Shown in pieces: positions 6,355 to 13,996 of a stretch of DNA of 13,996 bases. Position 1 is the stretch's first letter. Every line of letters starts with the position of its first letter. Source of the stretch: Gammaproteobacteria bacterium (lineage in GTDB: Bacteria > Pseudomonadota > Gammaproteobacteria > Pseudomonadales > Porticoccaceae); assembly GCA_006227015.1 (NCBI GenBank), contig SBGI01000249.1, positions 1 to 13,996 on the forward strand, written 5' to 3'. Below the pieces are notes generated by a model. It made no database searches. It saw only the letters and a list, made by a program, of their open reading frames with translations, and had not been told where the DNA came from. Made by a program: the position numbers and the translations under genes.

Positions 6355-6849
6355 TTAATGGCTGTCTACAGAATAAAACAACGCTTCATTAGAGGCAGAT
6401 TGCTTTTTCTTGATCACCTGACGTGCCGCTTCCACCACGAACTCGCGGTATTTTTCCTCGATCTCCACCCGCTCTCGGTCGAAACGTAATTTGTCTCGGG
6501 TACTCAATTTCTTCCAGTCTTCGAGAATCGGTATATGAGCCGTGGCTTGAGTCAACTGAAAGAAAACCTGGTAGTGCTCCTGCTCTGACTCATCGAGATC
6601 CAGCTGTGATGCCAGCATGCTGATGCGAATGGCACCCTCCGTCAGAGTCATCTGATCTGCCTCCAGGGCGGCAGCAAGAATCTGTATGCTTTTTCGATAG
6701 TGCTCACGGCGTTCATCAAGCTCTGAGGCCAACTGTCGCGCCTGTTCCTCCCTGGCGGCTTTGCGGTGCTGCAATTGTCGTTGCAGATAAATGGCATAAC
6801 CGGCGAGGCAGACAATAATGAGTACACCAAGGAGAAGTAATAACGTCAT
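6355..6849 (-). CDS. DUF2489 protein, membrane-anchored coiled coil
   Basis: The 164-residue product has one N-terminal membrane helix (about 2-20), then a basic linker and a long charged helical stretch (QLQHRKAAREEQARQL onwards), followed by a conserved acidic helical domain with DLDESEQEHYQVFFQL and LSTRDKLRFDRER. This is the DUF2489 family, of unknown function and largely restricted to gammaproteobacteria. The topology implies an anchored protein with its bulk in the cytoplasm. Its ATG overlaps the rmuC stop codon in a TGATG, so it is very likely translated by ribosomes finishing rmuC. RmuC has a similar plan (N-terminal helix, coiled coil, cytoplasmic domain). A shared role is suggested but not shown. 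Confidence 0.9.
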   Translation of the reverse strand: MTLLLLLGVLIIVCLAGYAIYLQRQLQHRKAAREEQARQLASELDERREHYRKSIQILAAALEADQMTLTEGAIRISMLASQLDLDESEQEHYQVFFQLTQATAHIPILEDWKKLSTRDKLRFDRERVEIEEKYREFVVEAARQVIKKKQSASNEALFYSVDSH

Positions 6850-8186
6850 CAGTCGACCTGTTCCTGTTTGTCTGTCTGGTGGTTTAGCTGGGGCAGTTCA
6901 TCCTGGTCGTCTGCCTCTTCCACCAGTTTGTCAGGCAGTTGACGACTGGTGCGGGCACCCAGTTTGCGGATGTCTTCAAATTTTTTCACCAGGTTTCCGC
7001 GGCCATCAACCAGGCGCTTACGTGTCTGCTGCCAGGCTTGCTGGCTTTTATCCAGGTGTTTTCCAACATCATCCAGAGACTCCACCACCAGCACCAGCTG
7101 GTCATAGAGCTTACCGGCTTCAGCAGCAATTTTCTGGGCATTACGGTTCTGATCTTCATAACGCCAGATGTTATGGATAGTTCGAAGCGTTGCCAGTAAG
7201 GTGCTGGGGCTGACCAGAATAATGCCCTTGTCATAGGCATCACGAAACAGGCTGTGGTCCTGTTCCAGTGCGAGCATAAAGGCGGCTTCAACCGGCACAA
7301 AAATTAATACAAAGTCGAGACTATTAACGCCTTCCAGCTGCTCATAAGATTTGCGGCTCAAACCGGTAATATGCGTGCGGATGGAGCTTATATGCTGTTT
7401 CAGATACCGCTGTTTTTCTTCCGGCTCTTCGGCCCGGCAGTAGCGCTCATAATCGGTCAGAGACACCTTGGCATCAATGACGATATCCCGTTGATCCGGC
7501 AGGTGAACTATGACATCCGGATTACGGCGGTTGCCCTCATCATCTTTAAGCGCGACCTGGGTATCGTATTCACGCCCCCGACTTAAACCGGACTGTTCCA
7601 GTATCCGCTCCAGCACCACCTCTCCCCAGTTGCCCTGGAACTTGCTGTCGCCTTTCAGGGCATTGGCCAGCATAACGGCATCTTCCCCTACCCGCTGTGC
7701 CTGTTTCTGCAACTCCACAATCTGGCCAACCAGCTTGTTTCTTTCCGCATTCTCCTTGTCATAGGCATCTTCGACTTTTTTGCGAAAGTCATGAATCTCC
7801 TTGCGCAAAGGATCAATACTGGTATTCAGGGCCTGCTTGCTCTGCTCGGAAAATTTCTCCTGCTTGGCATCGAAAATACGATTGGCCAGATTTTCAAACT
7901 CCTGGGTCAGGGATTCCCTGGCCTGGCGCAATAGCTGAAGTTGCTCCTCATGACGAACACGCTCAGCCTCCAGGCGGGTTTCCAGGCTGACTTTTTCATG
8001 GCTCAGCCTGGACAATTCTGCGTCACGCTGCACCTTGCCATTTCGCAGATTATCCAGCTCAAGCTGCATACCAGATGCCAATCCTTCCGCCCTGCTGAGG
8101 AAAGAGCGAATAAACAGATATGCCAGCAACCCGCCAATCACCAGGCCAGCGAGTAAAAAAACTAAATTATCAACACTGACATGCAT
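6849..8186 (-). CDS. rmuC: DNA recombination protein RmuC
   Basis: The 445-residue product is RmuC, a membrane-anchored predicted nuclease. In E. coli, rmuC mutants show altered inversion at short inverted repeats, and the family has a PD-(D/E)XK-like fold. An N-terminal membrane helix spans about 8-30, a long coiled coil 35-165, and the RmuC domain covers the rest. The nuclease-like core is visible: GNWGEVVLERIL (185-196), RNPDVIVHLP (D224) and VIDAKVSL (D238-x-K240). A typical SKSYEQL-like stretch and FVLIFVPVEAAF follow. The C-terminus ends in an acidic Q/D/E-rich tail. The ATG at 8186 has only a weak upstream AGGA. The gene is first of a coupled pair with DUF2489 and is divergent from the nuclease-helicase operon, 115 bases apart. 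Confidence 0.95.
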   Translation of the reverse strand: MHVSVDNLVFLLAGLVIGGLLAYLFIRSFLSRAEGLASGMQLELDNLRNGKVQRDAELSRLSHEKVSLETRLEAERVRHEEQLQLLRQARESLTQEFENLANRIFDAKQEKFSEQSKQALNTSIDPLRKEIHDFRKKVEDAYDKENAERNKLVGQIVELQKQAQRVGEDAVMLANALKGDSKFQGNWGEVVLERILEQSGLSRGREYDTQVALKDDEGNRRNPDVIVHLPDQRDIVIDAKVSLTDYERYCRAEEPEEKQRYLKQHISSIRTHITGLSRKSYEQLEGVNSLDFVLIFVPVEAAFMLALEQDHSLFRDAYDKGIILVSPSTLLATLRTIHNIWRYEDQNRNAQKIAAEAGKLYDQLVLVVESLDDVGKHLDKSQQAWQQTRKRLVDGRGNLVKKFEDIRKLGARTSRQLPDKLVEEADDQDELPQLNHQTDKQEQVD

Positions 8187-8301
8187 GATTAGACGTGTAT
8201 CCTGTGACTGTGGATTGGCGCATTCCTGCTCTCACGACTTTTGTGGGCAACAGGTGTTATGCGATCATTTCGGTCAGTCAAGGATAACAAAGATAACTTC
8301 G

Positions 8302-10983
8302 ATGATGCGCCCGCTTTTTGACATCACTCCCCTTAAAGATCAGATTGAGAGCGGTGCCCTTATCCTGACGCCCAATAACCGGCTGGCCAATAAAATCCGG
8401 CAGGCATGGGGGATGCACCAACAGCAATCGGGCCACCAAAGCTGGCCATCCCCCCAGGTCGAGGCAATTGATTCCTGGCTCAACGAGCAATGGCTGCGCT
8501 GTCTGGATCTCGGTGTCATGGTGGCCGGTGCCGGCACGCCCGTCAGTCCGGAGATGGAGTTAATCCTCTGGGAGCTCGCCATTGATCAGGACCGGGAAAA
8601 GCCGGACCTGCTTCTACCCGCAACCCTGACCCGACAGGCGCGGAATGCCTACGACATAGTACAACGCTGGCAAGTGCCTGATGGGGTTTTGCGGCAGGAA
8701 TCTCCGATGTTCTGGCGCTGGATCGAGCATTTCCGTAAAAGCCTCGCGGCTCAACGGCTGATCACTGCAGCGGATAAGGTCAATGTAGTCAGGCAGACCT
8801 ACTGCGATGAGCTGTTACCCTACCAAACCTGTATCCACCTTTGCGGGTTTGATTCCCTATCACCGCTGTACGAAGCGGTTCTGGGGTATGCGGCGAAACA
8901 GGTCACCCGCGATACAGCACAGAGCAGCCATTCATCGGCAGTCAAACTATGTTGTTTCTCCGAGCCCCATGAACTCTCTGCAGCAGTGAACTGGGCGGCA
9001 AGCCGCCAGCAAATGGATCCCGAAGCCCGCATCGGCATTGTTATTCCTGAGTTATCCAGGCTTCGCGGGCAAGTCGAACGATTGCTCTACCACCGCCTGC
9101 AGCCCGGTTACAACCAACCCCAGCAATCGCGGCAGGCTCCACCCTTCAATATTTCTGCCGGCATTACTCTGAGCAGCAGCCCTCTAGTGGCCAGTGCATT
9201 ATTACTTCTGGAACTCAATCACAGGCATCTGCCGCTGGAAACCCTGTGCCAGATATTGAACAACCCCTTCTGGGGTGAATCTGCTCCCGTGGCAAGGGCA
9301 GAAACCGAAAACCAGCTGCGCGAACTGGCCCGGGCCCGTCTTCGCTGCAGCGAATTTCGTTACCAGCTTGGCCACAACGGTCAGGCTGAGGCTGCCAATC
9401 TGGCTAGCCGCCTTGAAGGCATTGAGGCAATGCGTCGTGAAATGCCCGCTAAAGCCAGTTATACCCGGTGGCTGGAGTTGTTCCAGCGCCAGCTTGCCGC
9501 CCTCGGCTGGCCCGGCGAGAGAGGGCTGGACAGCATTGAATACCAGCAATTACAGCACTGGCAAAACCTGCTTGAGCAATACCCACAGCTCGACCAGCTG
9601 GGCATGATGGTCGAGCTACCGGAAGCCTTGCGACAATTGCAACAACTGGCCACCAACTCTGTTTTTCAACCGGAGACCCCAGATTCCGCCATACAGGTAT
9701 TGGGCTTACTGGAATCCTCTGGTCTGCATTTTGACCACCTCTGGGTGATGGGGCTGGACGATCGCCAGTGGCCGCAAACTATTTCACCTAATCCTCTGCT
9801 TCCCTTTGCACTGCAACGCCATATGAATATGCCGCGAAGCAACCCGGAACGGGAGCTGACGCTGGCCAAGCAACAGCTCTCCAACCTGCTCCAGGCAGCA
9901 CCAGAGGTGGTGCTGAGTTACAGTCAATACGAAGGGGAGCAGCCATTACAGCCCAGTGAATTGATTGCGGGCATCCCGCCAATAGCCCACGCCGACTTGC
10001 CATTGGATGCTCCCACTGACAGCTCTATAGAGCTCCCATCGCCATTATTGGAGACAGTGCCCTGCGAGTATGCCCCGCCATTAAACCCCGACCGCGAATC
10101 CATCCGCGGTGGCACCGGTATTTTCAAAAATCAGGCCAGCTGCCCCTTTAATGCCTTCGCCATTCATCGCCTGGGCGCAAAACAACCTCCGGAACCGTCT
10201 CTGGGTCTGTCTGCCATGGAACGCGGCAACCTCGTTCATGACTGTCTGGAACAACTCTGGATCAGGCTCCAGAGTCAGGCGCAATTGCTGGCCATGGATG
10301 GTCAGGTGCTTCACCAGCTTGTTGAGGAGATTACCCGGGCTGCCGTACGCGACCACCAACAAAAGCAACAGGAATTGTTTGGGCCGGTATTTACCGGCCT
10401 TGAACAGCAGCGACTGAGCAAATTGTTACTGGCGTGGCTGGAAATGGAAAAAACCCGCCGACCTTTTGAGCTGGTCGGTATGGAAAAAAATCTGCAAACA
10501 GAATTCGCCGGTTTACCCCTGACAATGACCATTGACCGCATTGACAAACTGGATTCCGGAGAGCGGGTGATTATCGACTACAAGACGGGCTCAGCATCTA
10601 CCAAGCGCTGGCTTGGCGAACGGCCGGAAGAGCCACAATTACCCCTATATATGTTATGCAGCGACGAACCGGTTGCAGCGGTCAGTTTTGCCCAGGTCAA
10701 CGCCAGGGAACAGAAGTTTCTGGGTTATGCCAGCAGCGAAGGCCTGTTGCCCGGGGTCAAGTCACCCACTGGCAAAAACAGCGAACCCGAAAGTTGGGAA
10801 CAATTGCTCGAACACTGGCAGCAGTCTCTTAATCAACTGGGAGAAGAGTTCAAACAGGGCTACGCCGCTGTAGAATTTCACCACCCTCAGAGCCGTCAGT
10901 TTCAGGCTATCCTAGAACCACTCAATCGCGCGGCCGAAATGGCTCCGTCTAACGAGGGGAGCGAAACAATTGACGGTCTCTGA
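8302..10983 (+). CDS. AddB-like PD-(D/E)XK nuclease, probable DNA repair protein
   Basis: The 893-residue product matches the family of about 900 residues called 'probable DNA repair protein' (I recall TIGR03623), which is related to AddB. The N-terminus begins with a degenerate helicase-like segment (ILTPNNRLANKIRQAW) that has no Walker GK[ST]. A mid-protein block with GLHFDHLWVMGLDDRQWP and NPLLPFALQRHMNMP is family-typical. The C-terminal RecB-type nuclease has H646 (VHDCLEQLW), D745 (TIDRIDK), D759-Y-K761 (IIDYKTG) and Q779-Y783 (QLPLY), so it should be active. It has C614 in a SCPFNAFA motif, but no cysteine after C786. The frame is open to 8035, but I chose ATG 8302 (an alternative is 8305) because the extension would lie antisense to rmuC. 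The helicase start overlaps its end by 14 bases. Confidence 0.93.
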   Translation: MMRPLFDITPLKDQIESGALILTPNNRLANKIRQAWGMHQQQSGHQSWPSPQVEAIDSWLNEQWLRCLDLGVMVAGAGTPVSPEMELILWELAIDQDREKPDLLLPATLTRQARNAYDIVQRWQVPDGVLRQESPMFWRWIEHFRKSLAAQRLITAADKVNVVRQTYCDELLPYQTCIHLCGFDSLSPLYEAVLGYAAKQVTRDTAQSSHSSAVKLCCFSEPHELSAAVNWAASRQQMDPEARIGIVIPELSRLRGQVERLLYHRLQPGYNQPQQSRQAPPFNISAGITLSSSPLVASALLLLELNHRHLPLETLCQILNNPFWGESAPVARAETENQLRELARARLRCSEFRYQLGHNGQAEAANLASRLEGIEAMRREMPAKASYTRWLELFQRQLAALGWPGERGLDSIEYQQLQHWQNLLEQYPQLDQLGMMVELPEALRQLQQLATNSVFQPETPDSAIQVLGLLESSGLHFDHLWVMGLDDRQWPQTISPNPLLPFALQRHMNMPRSNPERELTLAKQQLSNLLQAAPEVVLSYSQYEGEQPLQPSELIAGIPPIAHADLPLDAPTDSSIELPSPLLETVPCEYAPPLNPDRESIRGGTGIFKNQASCPFNAFAIHRLGAKQPPEPSLGLSAMERGNLVHDCLEQLWIRLQSQAQLLAMDGQVLHQLVEEITRAAVRDHQQKQQELFGPVFTGLEQQRLSKLLLAWLEMEKTRRPFELVGMEKNLQTEFAGLPLTMTIDRIDKLDSGERVIIDYKTGSASTKRWLGERPEEPQLPLYMLCSDEPVAAVSFAQVNAREQKFLGYASSEGLLPGVKSPTGKNSEPESWEQLLEHWQQSLNQLGEEFKQGYAAVEFHHPQSRQFQAILEPLNRAAEMAPSNEGSETIDGL

Positions 10984-13900
10984 TGCTGAACAACGGCTGC
11001 TTGCATTGGACCCGAACCGCTCCTTTGCGGTTGCAGCCCCGGCAGGCTCGGGAAAGACCGAGTTGCTCACCCAGCGTGTACTGCGTTTGTTATCCACCGT
11101 CGATGCCCCGGAAGAAATTTTATGTATGACATTCACTCGCAAGGCAGCGGGGGAAATGCGGCAGCGAATCATCCGGGCGCTGCAACAGGCTGCCCAGCAA
11201 ACGACTGCCACCACTGAACACCAGCGCATCACCCTGGAACTGGCCCGCACGGCTCTGGCCAGGGACAAGGCATTGGGCTGGCAACTGTTACAGACACCGA
11301 ACCGGTTGAGAATTCTTACCATTGATGGTTTCTGTCTTAATCTGGCGAGACAGCTTGCCGCAGACAGTGGCTTTGGCGACCAGGTCGAGCCACTGGACAA
11401 TCCCCTGCCCCACTATCAGCGAGTAATTGCCGAACTGCTGTTACCCGCACTGGAACAACAAACCCCGGTAGGCAACGCCGTAGGCACTCTGCTATTACAC
11501 CTGGACAACGATCTCAACAAGCTGGAGCAGCTACTGGTGGAGTTGTTGCAAAAGCGTGAACAATGGCTCAGCCATTTGCTGCAGGCCAGGGATGCAAAAG
11601 CCTATCTGGAAGAGAATCTGCAGGCAGCCATCAACGAGATTTTGACCACTGCTCACAGAAAGCTCGCTCCCTTTGGCAGTGAATTGGCCATGTTGGCAGA
11701 TTTCGCCGCCACACAACTGCCGGATGCGAAACGTTATTTGAAAATCGCTTCATGTCAGGGCATGACGAGTCTTCCCGATGGAAATGGTGACCACCTCGAC
11801 CGGTGGCTCGGCATCTGCGAACTATTGCTCACCTCTTCGGACCAGTGGCGTTTACGCCTCGATAAGAACATAGGATTCCCCACGGATGTCGACGGTGACA
11901 AATCCCTGGCAAAAGCTCGCAAGAACAGCATGACCGCTTTGCTGGCGGAGCTGAGGGAAGTTCCCGGTCTACGAGACACACTTGAAGACGTGCGTTTTCT
12001 GCCCTACCGTTTTTACCCTGAAAACCAGTGGCAGGCACTCAGCGCCTTATGCCAGTTACTGCCGACTCTGGCAGCGTCACTCAGTGTCTATTTTCAGCAA
12101 CACAAGGTCTGTGATTTCACAGAAATCACCCTGGCGGCATTGAGAGCTTTAGGCAGCGAGGATGACCCATCACAACTGGCCCTCAGGCTTGACTACCAGA
12201 TAACACACATCCTTACCGATGAATTCCAGGACACCTCCAGCGCCCAGTTTGAGATACTCAGGCAACTGACCGCGGGCTGGCAGCCTGAGGATGGGCACAG
12301 CCTGTTTATCGTCGGTGATGCCATGCAATCCCTGTATGGTTTTCGCAATGCCAATGTGGGGCTGTTTCTGGAGGCCCGCAGCCAGCCCATTGGGCAAGTA
12401 CAGCTTGAACCACTGGACCTGACGGTCAATTTCCGTTCCCAGGCCGGCATTATCGAGTGGGTTAACGAGCACTTTCCCGCAGTTTTTCCCGCCGAAGAAA
12501 ACATCGGTCGTGGCGCTGTTCCCTATAGCCCTACCGAGGCCTTCCACGAAGCAATTTCGGGGCCCGCAGTCAACCTAGAGGCCTTTCTGGATTACCCGGA
12601 TCGGGAGGCAGAAGCGCAGCGGGTAGTCGAACTGGTGGCAGAAGCCAGGCGTGAAAATCCTGACGGGTCCATTGCCATTCTGGTTCGAAATCGCACCCAC
12701 CTGCCGGAAATTCTCTCCGCCCTGCGTCGGTCTGGACACAGCTGGCAGGCTTCGGACATCGATCCATTGGCAACCTGTATGCCGGTGATTGACCTGATGT
12801 CTCTGACACGGGCTCTGTTATCTCCAGCCGATCGCATAGCCTGGCTATCCATACTGCGCGCACCATGGTGCGGCCTCGATCACCATGATCTGCTCTACTT
12901 CGTCACCATCACCGGTGAGAACGAAGAACAAACAGGCTTTCCCCTACTGTTATCCCAATTGCAGTCAGCGGATGCCCTGACACAGTTATCACCAGCCGGC
13001 AAAGCCATTCTGAAGCGGGTGGCGCCTGTTCTGATACAGGCCTGGCAACAACGACAGCGAAAACCCCTGCGCTGCTGGATTGAAGGTGCCTGGGAGGCTT
13101 TGGGCGGTCCCGACGCACTCGGCTCGGCCACAGAACTGGAGCAATGCCGGCAATACCTGAACCTTCTGGAAACCCATGACCATGCAGGCTCTATTTCAGA
13201 TTGGCAGAGCTTTGAAAAAGCTGTGCAGTCACTGTATGCAGCACCCGAAGAGAATGCGGATCCGAACCTGCATGTCATGACCATTCACAAGGCCAAAGGG
13301 TTGGAGTTTGACACAGTGATTATTCCCGGCCTCAATCGCAAACCCCGCAATGAAGACCCCCAACTTCTGCTGTGGCAGGAACGAGTCAGCGAACAGGGCG
13401 GCAACCAGTTGCTTATCGCACCAACCGCAGAGACCGGACAGGAGAAAGATGAGCTTTACCTTCACCTAGACCGGGAACGCAAGCTGAAAACCCGGCAGGA
13501 AATTGCGCGCGTGCTCTATGTTGGCATAACACGAGCCGTCAATCGTTTGCACCTGTTATGCACCATCAAGGCAGGTGACGAGCCGGTCAAAAACAGCCTA
13601 TTAAACAGCCTCTGGCCAGCCATAGAGGCAGACTTTAAGGCTCGATCCGACACCATCCACTGGCACCAGCATCAGGGGGATGCCGACAATGATTCACTGG
13701 CCCTATTAAAGCTGGCCTCGCTCAAACGTCTTCCACCCCAGTGGACGCCACGGCTGGCGAACACCCTCCGGTCACAGGATATGAGCAGTAATGACGCACC
13801 TGGGTCCCAAACAGCAACACCCTGGCAGGCGGAAAGTGATAGTACCGCCCGGCACACAGGGACGGTGCTGCACCGTATTCTTCGGCAAATCACACTGGAA

Positions 13901-13996
13901 GGCATCGAACAATGGTCCGAACAGACTGTCGTCGAACGGCTCCCCTTTTGGGAGGTACAGCTCAGACAACTGGGGATATGTGAAACGCAACCGGCC
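10970..13996 (+). CDS. UvrD/AddA-like helicase, 3' end missing
   Basis: This is a superfamily 1 UvrD/RecB/AddA-type helicase of which 1009 codons are visible; it continues past the window edge. Motifs in order: Walker A APAGSGKTE (23-31, K29), Ia TFTRKAAGEMRQRI, Ib LRILTIDGFCLNLAR, II DEFQD (417-421), III GDAMQSLYGFR (449 on), IV LDLTVNFRSQAG, V VMTIHKAKGLEFD (769-780) and VI VLYVGITRA (848-856). After them, RHTGTVLHRIL near the end looks like the start of a RecB/AddA nuclease-like domain. The start is TTG 10970, with GAGGGGAG eight bases upstream; the first in-frame ATG lies beyond Walker A and is ruled out. It should unwind DNA ends in a complex with the upstream AddB-like nuclease. Whether its own C-terminal nuclease is active cannot be seen. 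Confidence 0.94.
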   Translation, partial: MTVSDAEQRLLALDPNRSFAVAAPAGSGKTELLTQRVLRLLSTVDAPEEILCMTFTRKAAGEMRQRIIRALQQAAQQTTATTEHQRITLELARTALARDKALGWQLLQTPNRLRILTIDGFCLNLARQLAADSGFGDQVEPLDNPLPHYQRVIAELLLPALEQQTPVGNAVGTLLLHLDNDLNKLEQLLVELLQKREQWLSHLLQARDAKAYLEENLQAAINEILTTAHRKLAPFGSELAMLADFAATQLPDAKRYLKIASCQGMTSLPDGNGDHLDRWLGICELLLTSSDQWRLRLDKNIGFPTDVDGDKSLAKARKNSMTALLAELREVPGLRDTLEDVRFLPYRFYPENQWQALSALCQLLPTLAASLSVYFQQHKVCDFTEITLAALRALGSEDDPSQLALRLDYQITHILTDEFQDTSSAQFEILRQLTAGWQPEDGHSLFIVGDAMQSLYGFRNANVGLFLEARSQPIGQVQLEPLDLTVNFRSQAGIIEWVNEHFPAVFPAEENIGRGAVPYSPTEAFHEAISGPAVNLEAFLDYPDREAEAQRVVELVAEARRENPDGSIAILVRNRTHLPEILSALRRSGHSWQASDIDPLATCMPVIDLMSLTRALLSPADRIAWLSILRAPWCGLDHHDLLYFVTITGENEEQTGFPLLLSQLQSADALTQLSPAGKAILKRVAPVLIQAWQQRQRKPLRCWIEGAWEALGGPDALGSATELEQCRQYLNLLETHDHAGSISDWQSFEKAVQSLYAAPEENADPNLHVMTIHKAKGLEFDTVIIPGLNRKPRNEDPQLLLWQERVSEQGGNQLLIAPTAETGQEKDELYLHLDRERKLKTRQEIARVLYVGITRAVNRLHLLCTIKAGDEPVKNSLLNSLWPAIEADFKARSDTIHWHQHQGDADNDSLALLKLASLKRLPPQWTPRLANTLRSQDMSSNDAPGSQTATPWQAESDSTARHTGTVLHRILRQITLEGIEQWSEQTVVERLPFWEVQLRQLGICETQPA

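Noticed and set aside
8035..8301. In-frame upstream extension of the AddB-like nuclease
   Set aside because: It runs antisense over the start of rmuC, has no family-like sequence, and the family N-terminus begins near MMRPLFDITPL.
8187..8301. Possible LexA (SOS) box between rmuC and the nuclease gene
   Set aside because: CTGT half-sites are present (in CTGTGACTG and CTGTTGCCC on opposite strands) but no properly spaced ACAG partner, so no operator is called.
10741..10757. GGCCTGTTGCCCGGG shared between the nuclease gene and the hairpin at 2761
   Set aside because: The copy lies inside conserved coding sequence and is not inverted or flanked by other similarity; taken as coincidence rather than a repeat element.

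Overview
The window looks like ordinary chromosomal DNA of a gammaproteobacterium, probably a marine or environmental lineage of moderate GC. The support is a full-length TrmA of the enterobacterial/pseudomonad type, a DUF2489 protein beside RmuC, the long form of PhnA/YjdM, and an AddB-like nuclease paired with a UvrD-type helicase of the kind seen in pseudomonads and relatives. I see no transposase, integrase, phage gene, CRISPR array, tRNA or rRNA, and no sign of recent transfer.

Left part (1-2750). A yjbQ gene on the minus strand is divergent from a small conserved protein gene of unknown function on the plus strand. trmA follows, with a perfect TATAAT box just upstream and a TTG start, then a gene for a small secreted cysteine-containing protein that resembles HdeA/Rap1a-type periplasmic proteins. 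A strong hairpin lies just after it.

Middle part (2830-5700). A minus-strand gene encodes a 100-residue alanine/glutamate-rich lipoprotein and ends in an unusual branched terminator-like structure. Plus-strand genes follow: a HAD-IIA phosphatase of the LHPP-like type, two unrelated four-helix membrane proteins of unknown function, and a DUF1330 protein.

Right part (5705-13996). On the minus strand are a PhnA/YjdM-type zinc-ribbon protein and a translationally coupled rmuC-DUF2489 pair. Divergent from rmuC is a two-gene plus-strand operon: an 893-residue AddB-like PD-(D/E)XK nuclease and a UvrD/AddA-like helicase. Their reading frames overlap by 14 bases and the helicase gene runs off the window edge. 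Together with RmuC this makes a small block of DNA-end-processing genes.

I did not find a clearly new system. The most notable points are the AddB-like nuclease, which keeps every nuclease catalytic motif but appears to lack the three C-terminal cysteines of an AddB-type iron-sulfur staple; the secreted HdeA-like protein; the lipoprotein with an 11-residue helical repeat; and the RmuC-DUF2489 coupling.
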